36,141 nt of DNA from Acidobacteriota bacterium (GCA_018606725.1 JAGYID010000020.1:1-36141), one strand, 5' to 3'; shown: positions 7,139 to 15,597, counted from the first letter of the stretch. Made by a program: numbers and translations. Notes: generated by a model not told the origin, from the letters alone.

Positions 7139-8893
7139 TCAGGGATGCCCCGGCTCCACCGCCGCGCCGCCCGGCCCGCGCGAATCGGCCGCCGCCTCGC
7201 GGCCGCCATCGGCCAGGATGCGCGCCACGCCAACCTCCCCGATCCTCCAGGTCGCATCCTTGACCAGGTGACCCCGGCGCACGAGCTCGGCGCGCGCCTC
7301 GGGGGACAGGGCGTCCTTCTCCATGAGAATCTGGTCGGGGAGCCATTGGTGGTGGATGCGCGGGCGCTCGACGGCCGACGCGGCTGCCTGCCCGTCGACG
7401 ATCAGATCGAGGAGAACCTGCATCGTAGCGGTCGGGATGCGTGATCCGCCCGGCGAGCCGATGACGATCGCCTCCGTCCCGCGCCAGCCGAGGACCGGCG
7501 ACATCGAGGAGAGCATTCTCTTCCCGGGGCCGACCGCGTTGGCGACGCCCTGGATGAGACCGAAATAGTTGGGGTGCCCCGGGGCGGTGACGAAGTCATC
7601 CATCTCGTTGTTGAGCACGAAGCCGGCGCCCGGGACGTGCACGCCGCAGCCGAACCAGCCGTTGAGGGTGGTCGTCAGCGCCACCAGATCGCCCGCCCCG
7701 TCGATGACCGACAGGTGGGTGGTGGCGCCCGGTTCGCGATCACCCTCCACGAGGATGGTCCGGTTGCGTCCGGGCCAGGGCATGATGCCGGCCGACAGGC
7801 TCGCCGTCAGGCGATCGATCCCGTCGACCCGCGTGGCGATCCACGCCGGATCGAGCAGACTGTGGAGAGTCGCCTCGGTGGTGCGCGGATCGCCGAGCAG
7901 GTAGCGGTCGGCGTAGGAGCGCCGCCAGACTTCGGCCAGCAGGTGGGCGCGATCGGCCGAGCCTGGCGGCAGCCGGTCCCAGCCCAGCCGCTCGAGCATC
8001 GCCATCCCCTGAGCCACGATCACGCCGCCGGAGGAAGGCAGCGGCATCGAGGCGAACCGCCAGCCGAACGCGGAGAAGCGAAGCGGTTCCCTCCAGGCGG
8101 GCTCGTAGGCGGCCAGGTCGGCGGTGGTGAGCACCCCTCCGTACTGACGCGCCGCCCCGGCGATCGCCGCGGCGATCGGCCCGCCGGTGATCGCCTCCGG
8201 ACCCCTGTCACCGTAGGCCCGCAATGTGTCGGCGAGGTCCGGCAGCCGGACCGTCTCGCCCTCGTCCCGACTGCGGCCGCCGGGCATCCAGACGGCGGCG
8301 ATCTCCGGGAACCGGGCCAGGAGTTCCTTTTCTTCCTCAATCGCGTCGTGCAGTCGCGCGGTCACCCTGAACCCGTCCCGCGCCAGCCGTTCGGCCGGGG
8401 TGACAACCCGCTGCCACGGCAGGCGTCCCAGCCGCCGGTGCAAGGCATACAGGCCGGCGGGAGATCCAGGGACGCCGGCCGCCAGGCCGCCGTAGAAGGA
8501 CGTATCTGGACGCAGTTTGCCCTGCGGGTCGAGGAACATGTCCGGCCGCGCCGCGGCCGGGGCGGTCTCCCGGAAATCGAGGGCCATGAGCCGGCCGCCG
8601 GCGCGGGCCACCGCGAACCCCCCGCCGCCGAGATTGCCGGCCTGGGGGTGGACCACCGCCAGCGCCAGCGCCACGGCGACGGCGGCGTCCGCCGCGTTTC
8701 CCCCGGCGTGCAACAGGTCGATGCCGATCCCCGAAGCCACCGGCTCGGCGGAGGCGACCGCGCCCCCGACGGACGGCGCCGGGGAGGGCGGGGCGGACCG
8801 GGTCGTCGGCGACGGGCGCGCGCATCCCGAAGTCAACAGGACGAGGGTGGCGGTGAGCAGGAGACTGGAGAGGATCGAGCGGCGCGTGGTCAT
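7139..8893 (-). CDS. ggt: Gamma-glutamyltranspeptidase, lipoprotein form
   Basis: Ggt cleaves or transfers the gamma-glutamyl group of glutathione and related compounds, in the periplasm or at the envelope. The 584-residue precursor begins with a lipoprotein signal whose lipobox LTSGC gives lipidation at Cys24. The family nucleophile is present: TTHLS with Thr391 as the autoprocessing and catalytic residue, so a large and a small subunit of about 390 and 194 residues are expected. Other family segments are HAGGNAADAAVA, PLPSSGG and SSMSPV. The gene converges with apt. Its start lies at the end of a 14-bp tandem repeat that creates two tiny upstream reading frames. Confidence 0.95.
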   Translation of the reverse strand: MTTRRSILSSLLLTATLVLLTSGCARPSPTTRSAPPSPAPSVGGAVASAEPVASGIGIDLLHAGGNAADAAVAVALALAVVHPQAGNLGGGGFAVARAGGRLMALDFRETAPAAARPDMFLDPQGKLRPDTSFYGGLAAGVPGSPAGLYALHRRLGRLPWQRVVTPAERLARDGFRVTARLHDAIEEEKELLARFPEIAAVWMPGGRSRDEGETVRLPDLADTLRAYGDRGPEAITGGPIAAAIAGAARQYGGVLTTADLAAYEPAWREPLRFSAFGWRFASMPLPSSGGVIVAQGMAMLERLGWDRLPPGSADRAHLLAEVWRRSYADRYLLGDPRTTEATLHSLLDPAWIATRVDGIDRLTASLSAGIMPWPGRNRTILVEGDREPGATTHLSVIDGAGDLVALTTTLNGWFGCGVHVPGAGFVLNNEMDDFVTAPGHPNYFGLIQGVANAVGPGKRMLSSMSPVLGWRGTEAIVIGSPGGSRIPTATMQVLLDLIVDGQAAASAVERPRIHHQWLPDQILMEKDALSPEARAELVRRGHLVKDATWRIGEVGVARILADGGREAAADSRGPGGAAVEPGHP

Positions 8894-8931
8894 CGGCGTG
8901 TGGTCATTGGCGTCTCGTCATTGGCGTATCG
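8890..8931. repeat. Three tandem 14-bp repeats at the ggt start
   Basis: Three near-identical 14-bp units (8890-8903, 8904-8917, 8918-8931), consensus TCATTGGCGTNTCG on the plus strand. Read on the minus strand, each unit supplies an ATG. The two upstream ATGs (at 8921 and 8907) open six-codon frames, MTRRQ-stop and MTTRR-stop, each ending in an ATGA overlap with the next ATG. The third ATG (8893) starts ggt with MTTRR. A GGAGG (minus strand, about 8934-8938) lies upstream of the first minicistron. Confidence 0.75.
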
Positions 8932-9005
8932 TGCCTCCGCATACCCGGGCTTTGAGCGGCGCAGTGTTGCACAGGTCAATCGCCGCGCGCCAGGTGCCCG
9001 TCGCC

Positions 9006-9035
9006 TTGACCCCAGGCCGCTGAAGCGGTTACAGT
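9006..9035 (+). promoter_or_regulatory. Promoter for tRNA-Arg(CCT)
   Basis: TTGACC (9006-9011), an 18-base spacer and TACAGT (9030-9035) form a good sigma-70-type promoter. It would start transcription about 25 bases before the tRNA at 9067. Confidence 0.6.
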
Positions 9036-9066
9036 GACCGGCGTCCGCGATGGAATGTGCTTGAGT

Positions 9067-9143
9067 GGGCCTGTAGCTCAGATGGATAGAGCAGCGGATT
9101 CCTAATCCGTTGGCCGGAGGTTCAAGTCCTCTCAGGCCCACCA
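9067..9143 (+). tRNA. tRNA-Arg(CCT)
   Basis: 77 nt with encoded CCA (9141-9143). Acceptor stem GGGCCTG/CAGGCCC, D stem GCTC/GAGC, anticodon stem GCGGA/TCCGT around the loop TTCCTAA (anticodon CCT, reading AGG), and T arm GGAGG-TTCAAGT-CCTCT. Confidence 0.96.
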
Positions 9144-9190
9144 TTTCCCAGGCCCGCAGTGCGGCGCGAGCGTGACGAGAGGATTCCGGG

Positions 9191-9916
9191 ATGAAGAAAG
9201 AGGAACGGCACCAGATCAAGCGGGACGGGCTGGTCACGGCGGTCGAGCGCGCCGAGGTCTATTTCGAGCATCACGTCCGGCGGGTGGTGCTGCTCGTCCT
9301 GGCGGCGGGTCTCCTGGTCGCGGCGGGCTTCGGCCTGCGAAGCTGGTTGTCGTCGCGACAGGCGCGAGCGTCAATGGCGGTCGCGGAGATCATCCAGACC
9401 TTCCGGGCCCCGGTCGCCAGCTCGCCCGAAGCGCTGCAGCAGATCCAGCCGGGCTCGAAGTCGTTCGCCAGCGCGGAGGAGAGGGACCGGAAGGTCATCG
9501 AGCTGACCGACGGGGTCCTGGCGGCCTCCGGCATGGGCGCGGCCGTCCCGACGGCGCTCTACTACAAGGCGCTGGCGCTCGAGGGACTCGGGCAGCGGGA
9601 CGACGCGACCAGGACCATCGAGCAGGTCCTGAAGTCGTATCCGAACACTTTCCTCGGAGCGATGGCCCGCTACAAGCTGGCGCAGATCAAGGAAGATGAG
9701 AAGAACCCGGCCGAGGCGCTGGTGCACTTCCAGGCGCTGTACGACGACCCCAGGACCGCCTTCCCGAAGGAGGAGGCGCTGATGGGGATCGCCCGCTGCC
9801 AGGAGAGCCTCGGGAAAAAGGACGCGGCCCGGGAGGCCTACCGGAAGATCGTCAGCGACTATCCTGATTCGGACTACCAGACGGAGGCCCGTCGCAAGGT
9901 CGACGAGCTGTCCTGA
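9191..9916 (+). CDS. TPR-containing single-span membrane protein
   Basis: A 241-residue protein with a charged N-terminal cytoplasmic segment, one membrane helix (about 31-49, rich in Leu/Val/Ala) and a periplasmic part. The latter holds tetratricopeptide-like helices: ALYYKALALEGLGQRDDA, AMARYKLAQIKEDEKNPAEA and ALMGIARCQESLGKKDAA. This layout resembles the YfgM-like ancillary translocon proteins and other TPR anchors, but I cannot assign a partner. A GAGAGG about 9 bases upstream supports the ATG. It lies 47 bases after tRNA-Arg and probably shares its promoter. Confidence 0.82.
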   Translation: MKKEERHQIKRDGLVTAVERAEVYFEHHVRRVVLLVLAAGLLVAAGFGLRSWLSSRQARASMAVAEIIQTFRAPVASSPEALQQIQPGSKSFASAEERDRKVIELTDGVLAASGMGAAVPTALYYKALALEGLGQRDDATRTIEQVLKSYPNTFLGAMARYKLAQIKEDEKNPAEALVHFQALYDDPRTAFPKEEALMGIARCQESLGKKDAAREAYRKIVSDYPDSDYQTEARRKVDELS

Positions 9917-9921
9917 TCCTC

Positions 9922-10053
9922 ATGCGCCGATTCGTGAACATGGCCAAGAGCGGCCGGATGGTGGCGCAGCGGCGCAAAGGAAGCGCCGCGCCGCGGCGGC
10001 CGCTCCGTGCGACGCCGCCGCGGCCGCGGGGAAAGCGCCGGACCGGTTCCTAA
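9922..10053 (+). CDS. Candidate small basic protein, 43 residues
   Basis: An uninterrupted frame from ATG (9922) to TAA (10053), 5 bases after the TPR gene and ending 4 bases before the convergent ssb stop. The product is strongly basic, with about 17 Arg/Lys of 43, and starts MRRFVNMAKSGRM. No family is recognised and there is no clear ribosome-binding site. At this GC short Arg-rich frames arise by chance, so this is only a candidate. An argument in its favour is that it fills the intergenic space almost exactly. Confidence 0.3.
   Translation: MRRFVNMAKSGRMVAQRRKGSAAPRRPLRATPPRPRGKRRTGS
9969..9989. terminator. Hairpin between the TPR gene and ssb
   Basis: GCGGCGC (9969-9975), a 7-base loop AAAGGAA, and GCGCCGC (9983-9989) form a perfect 7-bp stem in the convergent intergenic region. 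There is no T-run on either side, so it is not a classical intrinsic terminator. It overlaps the candidate 43-residue frame. Confidence 0.3.
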
Positions 10054-10057
10054 GCTC

Positions 10058-10483
10058 CTAGAACGGGATGTCGTCTTCCGGCGGAGGCGGTTCCTCGGCG
10101 ACGATCTCGCGGGCCCCGCCGGACGGCGTCCCGGGGCGCCCCTCGGCCGATTCCGGGCGCCCGAGCATGACCACCCGCAGCGCCTTGATCTCCGTCGTCG
10201 ATCGCTTGTTGCCTTCCTTGTCGTCCCACTGGCGGGTCTGCAGCGACCCCTCGACATAGACCTGCTTGCCCTTCGTCAGGTGCTCGCGGACGATTTCCGC
10301 CTGCTTGCCCCACACGACGATCCGGTGCCACTCCGTGCGCTCCTGTCGCGCGCCGCTCTTGTCGGTCCAGACCTCGTTGGTGGCCAGCGTGAAATTCGCG
10401 ACCGCAGCGCCGCCCTGGGTGTAGCGCACCTCGGGATCGCGACCGAGGTTGCCGATGAGGATGACTTTATTGACGCTCGCCAT
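10058..10483 (-). CDS. ssb: Single-stranded DNA-binding protein
   Basis: SSB coats single-stranded DNA during replication and repair. The 141-residue product starts [21 protein letters not shown] and has the OB-fold core with [14 protein letters not shown] and [11 protein letters not shown] short flexible linker follows, ending in the acidic tip EDDIPF that docks partner proteins. The start is set by this family N-terminus and a GGGGG stretch upstream on the minus strand; the longer open frame upstream has no conserved sequence. It is divergent from murJ, and the two promoters may share a palindromic -35 box. Confidence 0.96.
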   Translation of the reverse strand: MASVNKVILIGNLGRDPEVRYTQGGAAVANFTLATNEVWTDKSGARQERTEWHRIVVWGKQAEIVREHLTKGKQVYVEGSLQTRQWDDKEGNKRSTTEIKALRVVMLGRPESAEGRPGTPSGGAREIVAEEPPPPEDDIPF

Positions 10484-10551
10484 GTGACTCTGCCCCCTTG
10501 AGACCCGATCGGTTCGTGGCGGTAGGGTATCACAAGGCCCGGAACCGCGGG

Positions 10552-10580
10552 TTGCAAGGCCACCGGGCGCCGCGTAGAAT
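10552..10580 (+). promoter_or_regulatory. Promoter for murJ-dtd-xerD; -35 shared with ssb
   Basis: TTGCAA (10552-10557), a 17-base spacer and TAGAAT (10575-10580) form a good promoter 66 bases before murJ. TTGCAA is its own reverse complement. On the minus strand it is followed after 17 bases by TGTGAT, a plausible -10 for ssb. The two divergent promoters may therefore use the same -35 site. Confidence 0.55.
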
Positions 10581-10645
10581 CCCGGCGCTCGTGGAGGAGG
10601 GGACGCCGGCCCCGCCGGGTTGCTCCGGGACCGGCGGGATAACCA

Positions 10646-12208
10646 ATGATGGACAGGGACCGCGGACTCATCAGGGCGGCCGGCTCGATGAGCGCCGTCA
10701 CGTTCCTCAGCCGGATCGCCGGATATTTCCGCGACCAGCTGCAAGCCGTGCTCCTCGGCGCGGCCGGTCCGTCCGACGCCTTCATCATCGCCTACCGCAT
10801 ACCGAACATGCTGCGCCGTCTGGTGGCCGAGGGCGCGGCGACCTCGGCATTCGTCCCGACCTTCGCGCGCTACATGAAGGGCGAGGACCGCGCCGCCCTC
10901 TGGCGGTTCGCCTCATCGGTCCTCCTGTTCCTGTCGGCGGCGCTGACTTTGGTGGTCGTCCTGGGCATCGCGCTGTCGCCGCTCCTGGTCCGGCTCCTGG
11001 CCTGGGGCTATACCGTGACCCCCGACCGGCTGGCGCTGACCATCGGGCTCAACAAGCTGATGTTCCCCTACATCCTGTTCATCGCGCTGAGCGCCCTCAT
11101 CGGCGGAATCCTGAACGCCTTCGACCATTTTGCCCTGCCGGCCTCCACCCCCATCCTCCTGAATCTCACCATCATCGGCTGCGCGCTGGCCCTGTCGCGC
11201 ACCTTTCGCGATCCATCGTATGCCTTCGCCATCGGCGTCCTGCTCGGGGGCATCCTGCAGCTCGCCGTGCAGCTGCCGATGCTGTTCCGCCTGGGCTTCA
11301 CGCTCACCATGCCGCGCCCATTCGACTGGGCGGGTCTGCGGGAGGTCGGCCGCCTGATGTTGCCCCGCCTGTTCGGGGTCGGCATCACCCAGATCAATCT
11401 GGTCGTCGATTCGAATTTCGCCACCTCCCTGCAGACCGGCAGCGTTTCGTTCCTGTACTACGCCAACCGCGTCACCGAGCTGACGCTGGGAGTCTTCGCC
11501 ATCAGCTTCGCCACCGTCCTGCTCCCCACCCTGTCGCGGGCTGCGGCCGAGCGGGATCGCGATCGCGTGGCGGCGACCCTGTCGACGGCGATCCGGCTGA
11601 TCGTCTTCGTCACCGTGCCGGCGACCGTCGGTCTCATCGTGTTGCGGGTGCCGATCGTTCATGTGTTGTTCGAGCACGGTCGTTTCACGGCGGCTGACAC
11701 GGCCCTGACGGCCAGCGCCCTCGCGTACTACAGCATCGGGCTGCTCCCGTATGCGGCGGTCAATGTCCTGGCGACGGCCTTCTATGCGCACCGCGACACG
11801 CGCACGCCGGTGATCGTCGGGGCGCTCACTTTCTTCGTCCACCTCGGTCTCAATTTCGCGCTGCGGCCGCTCATGGCCCACGACGGGATCGCCCTGTCGA
11901 CGGCGATGTCGGCGCTGGGAGATGCGGTGCTGCTGGCGTGGCTGCTGCAGCGCCGGGCCGGGGACTACCTGCACCGCGGTCTGGCGGGATCGACCGCGAG
12001 GGCCATCCTGTCCGGCGGCGTCATGGCCGCGGCGCTGCTGGCCGCGCTGCGCGCCGTCGACGTGACCACCCTGCCGGGAATCGTCGTCAAGGTGGGCGCC
12101 CTCGGAGCCCTCATCGGCGGTGGCGTGGCGATCTACACCGGCTCCGCCATGCTGCTGCGCAGCCAGGAAGCGCGCCTGATCGGCGAGATGCTGGGGCGGC
12201 GGCGATGA
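10646..12208 (+). CDS. murJ: Lipid II flippase MurJ (MviN)
   Basis: MurJ moves lipid-linked peptidoglycan precursor across the inner membrane. The 520-residue polytopic protein has the family N-terminus ([20 protein letters not shown]), the conserved [20 protein letters not shown] segment, and [13 protein letters not shown] followed by the [18 protein letters not shown] motif. Up to fourteen hydrophobic helices can be traced. ATG codons stand at 10646 and 10649; either may be used. It is the first gene of a three-gene operon, overlapping dtd by four bases, and has a promoter at 10552-10580. Confidence 0.95.
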   Translation: MMDRDRGLIRAAGSMSAVTFLSRIAGYFRDQLQAVLLGAAGPSDAFIIAYRIPNMLRRLVAEGAATSAFVPTFARYMKGEDRAALWRFASSVLLFLSAALTLVVVLGIALSPLLVRLLAWGYTVTPDRLALTIGLNKLMFPYILFIALSALIGGILNAFDHFALPASTPILLNLTIIGCALALSRTFRDPSYAFAIGVLLGGILQLAVQLPMLFRLGFTLTMPRPFDWAGLREVGRLMLPRLFGVGITQINLVVDSNFATSLQTGSVSFLYYANRVTELTLGVFAISFATVLLPTLSRAAAERDRDRVAATLSTAIRLIVFVTVPATVGLIVLRVPIVHVLFEHGRFTAADTALTASALAYYSIGLLPYAAVNVLATAFYAHRDTRTPVIVGALTFFVHLGLNFALRPLMAHDGIALSTAMSALGDAVLLAWLLQRRAGDYLHRGLAGSTARAILSGGVMAAALLAALRAVDVTTLPGIVVKVGALGALIGGGVAIYTGSAMLLRSQEARLIGEMLGRRR

Positions 12209-12651
12209 AGCTCGTCGTCCAGCGGGTGTCGCGTGCCGAAGTGCGGGTTGAGGGCGCGCCGATCGGCCGGATCGATCGCGGTCTGCTGGTGCTGGTGGCG
12301 GTGGAGAAAGGCGATGTCGCCGCCGATCTTGACTGGTGCGCGGACAAGGTGTTAAACATGCGCATCTTCGAGGACAGCGCGAAGAAGATGAACCTGTCGG
12401 CCGTCGACGTGGCCACGGCGATCCTCGTCGTATCGCAGTTCACGCTGGTGGGTGACTTGAGCCGCGGCCGCCGTCCCGGGTTCGAGCGGGCGGCGCCGCC
12501 GGCCGAAGCGGAGCCGATGGTCGGGGAGTTCGTCGAGCGCCTGCGCCGGAGCGGGCTGTCGATCGCCACCGGCCGGTTCCGGGCCTTCATGGAGGTCGAG
12601 CTGATCAACGACGGTCCGGTGACGTTGTGGCTCGATTCGCGCGCCCGATGA
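12205..12651 (+). CDS. dtd: D-aminoacyl-tRNA deacylase
   Basis: Dtd hydrolyses D-amino acids wrongly attached to tRNA. The 148-residue product has the family start [13 protein letters not shown], the SQFTL motif at 77-81 holding the active-site Thr, and the C-terminal NDGPVT segment (135-140), which contains the Gly-cis-Pro motif used for chiral proofreading. The length is standard. The ATG overlaps the murJ stop and the stop overlaps the xerD start, so all three are coupled. Confidence 0.96.
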   Translation: MKLVVQRVSRAEVRVEGAPIGRIDRGLLVLVAVEKGDVAADLDWCADKVLNMRIFEDSAKKMNLSAVDVATAILVVSQFTLVGDLSRGRRPGFERAAPPAEAEPMVGEFVERLRRSGLSIATGRFRAFMEVELINDGPVTLWLDSRAR

Positions 12652-13538
12652 AGGCCACCGTCCTCATCGACGATTTCCTTCATCACCTGACGGTCGAGCG
12701 CGGCCTGGCGCGCAACTCGCTGCTCGCCTACGGGCGGGACCTGGCGAAATTCGCCCGTTATCTCGACGCCAAGGGCCGACAGGCGCGACAGGTGCGTCAG
12801 GGGGAGATCCAGGAGTTCGCGCGCCGTCTGTCGCGGGAAGGCCTGGCGCCCAAATCGATCGCCCGGGCCCTGAACTCGGTGCGGATGTTCTACCGCTACC
12901 TGTTGCTCGAGAAGGTGGTCGGCGAAGATCCCACCGCCGGGATCCGCGCCCCGCGAACCTGGAAAACCCTGCCGCGCTTTCTGACTCTGGAGGAAGTCGA
13001 TCGCCTGCTCGGGGCGCCCGACGCGGTGCAGCCGCTCGGGACGCGCGACGCCGCGATGTTCGAACTGCTCTACGCGACCGGGTTGCGGGTCTCCGAGCTG
13101 GTATCGCTCCGTCTGCGGGACCTGAGTCTCGATTCAGGTTACCTGCGCTGCCTCGGCAAGGGCAGCAAGGAGCGGATCGTACCCCTCGGCCGCAAGGCCG
13201 CGGAACGCCTGCGGGACTATCTCGACCGCGCCCGGCCGCGCCTCCTGGAGCGGGTCGGCCATCCGGCGCTGTTCGTCAACAGCCGGGGCGGCTCGATGAC
13301 CCGGCAGGGGTTCTGGAAGATCCTCAAGAAGTATGGTCGCGCCATCGGGCTCAAGGGCAAGCTCAGTCCGCACGTGCTGCGCCACTCGTTCGCCACCCAC
13401 CTGCTCGAACGCGGCGCCGACCTGCGATCGGTGCAGATGATGCTGGGTCACGCCGATATTTCGACGACGCAGATCTACACGCACATCAACCGCGAGCGGC
13501 TGCGAACGATCTATCGCGACTACCACCCGCGCGCCTGA
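12648..13538 (+). CDS. xerD: Tyrosine recombinase XerD
   Basis: XerD with XerC resolves chromosome dimers at dif. The 296-residue protein has the N-terminal SAM-like core-binding domain (about 1-95) and the catalytic domain. The conserved residues are Arg147 (ATGLRVSEL), Lys171 (GKGSKER), His242 and Arg245 (HVLRHSFATHL), His268 (MLGHADI) and the nucleophile Tyr277 (TQIYTH). The PLGTRD segment fits XerD better than XerC or a mobile-element integrase. Its operon setting with murJ and dtd, and the lack of attachment sites or cargo, also argue for the housekeeping enzyme. Confidence 0.93.
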   Translation: MKATVLIDDFLHHLTVERGLARNSLLAYGRDLAKFARYLDAKGRQARQVRQGEIQEFARRLSREGLAPKSIARALNSVRMFYRYLLLEKVVGEDPTAGIRAPRTWKTLPRFLTLEEVDRLLGAPDAVQPLGTRDAAMFELLYATGLRVSELVSLRLRDLSLDSGYLRCLGKGSKERIVPLGRKAAERLRDYLDRARPRLLERVGHPALFVNSRGGSMTRQGFWKILKKYGRAIGLKGKLSPHVLRHSFATHLLERGADLRSVQMMLGHADISTTQIYTHINRERLRTIYRDYHPRA

Positions 13539-13548
13539 GGGTCGCGGC

Positions 13549-13568
13549 GCCGCCCCCGATCGGGCGGC
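13549..13568 (+). terminator. Possible terminator after xerD
   Basis: GCCGCCC (13549-13555), a 6-base loop CCGATC, and GGGCGGC (13562-13568) form a 7-bp all-GC stem starting 11 bases after the xerD stop. It is followed by TCGTCGTT rather than a full T-run. It is plausible as the end of the murJ-dtd-xerD transcript. Confidence 0.45.
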
Positions 13569-13611
13569 TCGTCGTTGCCGCCGCAGCGACGGCCGATCCG
13601 ATCCGGCGCAT

Positions 13612-13644
13612 TGCTTGACACCCTTTCGAACCCTGTGCTTGACT
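13612..13644 (+). promoter_or_regulatory. Candidate accA promoter with direct repeat
   Basis: TTGACA (13615-13620) is a perfect -35. The best -10 at the right distance is TTGACT (13639-13644, 18-base spacer), which would start transcription almost at the accA ATG (13652). The octamer TGCTTGAC occurs twice, at 13612-13619 and 13636-13643, 24 bp apart, overlapping both promoter boxes. This could be an operator or a chance repeat. Confidence 0.4.
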
Positions 13645-13651
13645 AGCGGCC

Positions 13652-14614
13652 ATGGCGGTCGAAGACGACGACTTCGAACGACCGCTCCGCGATCTCGAGA
13701 AGAAGATCGAGGAGCTCACCGGCGTGCCCGGTGGCGAGGATCGCAGCGGCGAGATCGCCCGACTCGCACGCCGGCTCGAGACGCTGCGACAGGAGATCTT
13801 CTCCCGCCTGACGCCCTGGCAGCGCACCCTGGTCGCCCGCCACCCGAAGCGGCCGTACACCCTCGACTACATCGGGCTGCTGTTCACCGAATTCGTCGAG
13901 ATCCACGGCGATCGCAAGTACGCAGATGATCCGGCGATCGTCGCCGGGTTCGCCAGCTACAAGGGAACGCCGGTGGCGATCATCGGTCACCAGAAGGGAC
14001 GCGACACGAAGGAAAAGGTCCGCCGCAACTTCGGAATGCCGCGGCCCGAGGGCTACCGCAAGGCGGTGCGGGTCATGGAAATGGCGGAAAAATTCCAACG
14101 GCCCCTGTTCACCTTCGTCGATACACCGGGGGCCTACCCGGGGAAGGGCGCCGAGGAACGCGGCCAGGCCGAGGCGATCGCCTACAGCCTGCGCGCCATG
14201 GCGGCGCTCACGGTGCCGATCATCGTGACCGTAACCGGCGAGGGGGGCAGCGGCGGGGCCCTGGCCATCGCGGTCGGCGATCGCCTGCTGATGCTCGAGC
14301 ACGCGGTCTATTCGGTCATCAGTCCCGAGGGTTGCGCCGCCATCCTGTGGTCCGATCAGGGGAAGGCGAAGGAGGCGGCCCGGGCGATGCGCATCACGGC
14401 GCCCGATCTGAAGGACCTCGAAGTGATCGACGACATCGTGCCGGAGCCCGCGGGCGGAGCCCAGACCGATCACGCGCGGCAGGCGAGCCTGCTCGACGAG
14501 CGTCTCCTGGCACACCTCGAGGACATCAGGAGCGTGAGCGCGTCCGAGCGGGTCGAGTGCCGCTACCAGAAATTCCGCCGGATGGGGAAGTACGGCCAGG
14601 CGCGCTTCTTCTAG
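13652..14614 (+). CDS. accA: Acetyl-CoA carboxylase carboxyltransferase subunit alpha
   Basis: AccA with AccD forms the carboxyltransferase that makes malonyl-CoA, the first step of fatty acid synthesis. The 320-residue length matches E. coli AccA (319). Family segments seen are the N-terminal coiled [10 protein letters not shown], the [21 protein letters not shown] block, [26 protein letters not shown], and the [11 protein letters not shown] oxyanion-hole region followed by [14 protein letters not shown]. No ribosome-binding site precedes the ATG, and the candidate promoter predicts a leaderless message. The last 89 bases overlap the mazG frame on the other strand. Confidence 0.96.
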   Translation: MAVEDDDFERPLRDLEKKIEELTGVPGGEDRSGEIARLARRLETLRQEIFSRLTPWQRTLVARHPKRPYTLDYIGLLFTEFVEIHGDRKYADDPAIVAGFASYKGTPVAIIGHQKGRDTKEKVRRNFGMPRPEGYRKAVRVMEMAEKFQRPLFTFVDTPGAYPGKGAEERGQAEAIAYSLRAMAALTVPIIVTVTGEGGSGGALAIAVGDRLLMLEHAVYSVISPEGCAAILWSDQGKAKEAARAMRITAPDLKDLEVIDDIVPEPAGGAQTDHARQASLLDERLLAHLEDIRSVSASERVECRYQKFRRMGKYGQARFF

Positions 14615-15389
14615 CGCCCGGCTTCCGCTTCGCCTCGTTCCACAGCTCGTCCATCCGCCGGCGGTGCTCGGGCGCCGGCCGCAGTCCCTCGCCCGCCAGC
14701 CGCTCCTCCACATGACGGAAGCGCGTGACGAACTTGCGGTTGGCGGCCTGCAGCGCGTCCTCGGGATCGATCTCCAGATGGCGGGCGATGTTGGCGACGA
14801 CGAACAGGAGATCGCCGAGCTCTTCGGCGATGCGCTCGCGTCGGCCCCCGTCGAGGGCGTCGCGCAGCTCACTCGTCTCCTCGTCGTACTTCGCCATCAA
14901 TCCCGCCAAGTCGGGCCAGTCGAACCCCACCCGTGCGGCCTTGGCGGAGATCCGCAATGCCTTCAAGAGCGCCGGCAGATGCGCCGGAACGGTGGCGAAC
15001 ATCGAGCCATCGGCGCGCCCGCGCCGCTCCTCCGCCTTGAGTTGCTCCCATTGCGCCAGCACCTGGTCGGCGGTTTCGAGAGCGCCGTCGCCGAACACGT
15101 GCGGGTGTCGCCGGATGATCTTGTCGCCGATGTCGCGCATCACGTCATCGAGGGTGAAGTCACCGCGCTCCTGCGCGAGCCGGGCCTGGAAGACAATCTG
15201 GAACAGGAGATCACCCAGCTCTTCCTTGTGGGCCGGGGCGGACCCCGAGGAGATCGCCTCGAGGACTTCATAGGTTTCCTCGAGCAGGAAGGTCTTCAGC
15301 GTCTCGAGGGTCTGCTCGCGATCCCAGGGGCAGCCGTCTGGGCCGCGCAGCCGATCCATGACCTGACGCAATCGATCCATCTCTCCCAT
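14526..15389 (-). CDS. mazG: Nucleoside triphosphate pyrophosphohydrolase MazG
   Basis: MazG hydrolyses NTPs to NMP and pyrophosphate, cleaning damaged nucleotides and modulating stress signalling. The 287-residue protein has two tandem MazG domains. The first carries [20 protein letters not shown] (36-46) and EELGDLLFQ (56-64); the second carries [12 protein letters not shown] and [15 protein letters not shown]. These Glu/Asp clusters bind magnesium. The final 30 or so residues are a low-complexity Arg/Ser/Gly tail encoded antisense to the end of accA, because no stop codon occurs earlier. The ATG at 15389 has GGGAG about 8 bases upstream; ATG at 15380 is an alternative. Confidence 0.93.
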   Translation of the reverse strand: MGEMDRLRQVMDRLRGPDGCPWDREQTLETLKTFLLEETYEVLEAISSGSAPAHKEELGDLLFQIVFQARLAQERGDFTLDDVMRDIGDKIIRRHPHVFGDGALETADQVLAQWEQLKAEERRGRADGSMFATVPAHLPALLKALRISAKAARVGFDWPDLAGLMAKYDEETSELRDALDGGRRERIAEELGDLLFVVANIARHLEIDPEDALQAANRKFVTRFRHVEERLAGEGLRPAPEHRRRMDELWNEAKRKPGARRSAPGRTSPSGGISGSGTRPARTRSRS

Positions 15390-15530
15390 CGCTCCGTCTC
15401 CCGATCCGCCGGCGCCGCGGCGGGACGGACCCGCATCGCGACGCGCGACGACGCCATCCTAACACCGGTGCCGACGGCTCGCATCGCGGTGCAGGCCGCC
15501 TCCACGGCGAGCCGCGCGGCGTCACGCATC

Positions 15531-15559
15531 TTGTGTTCCGCTGTTTGGGATGCTACCAT
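15531..15559 (+). promoter_or_regulatory. Promoter for the DUF1844 gene
   Basis: TTGTGT (15531-15536), a 17-base spacer and TACCAT (15554-15559) fit a sigma-70-type promoter. The expected start is about 32 bases before the GTG at 15598, and the ribosome-binding site AGGAG is at 15589-15593. Confidence 0.5.
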
Positions 15560-15597
15560 CCGCGCCGCAGCGCACGAGACCCAGGATCAGGAGAGCC

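Noticed and set aside
9059..9079. CTTGAGT just before tRNA-Arg, a perfect half of the HspR site
   Set aside because: After the 7-base spacer the sequence is TAGCTCA, not ACTCAAG, and these bases are the tRNA 5' end.
12648..13538. Integrase of a mobile element
   Set aside because: It is coupled to murJ and dtd, has XerD-type sequence, and no attachment site or cargo was seen.
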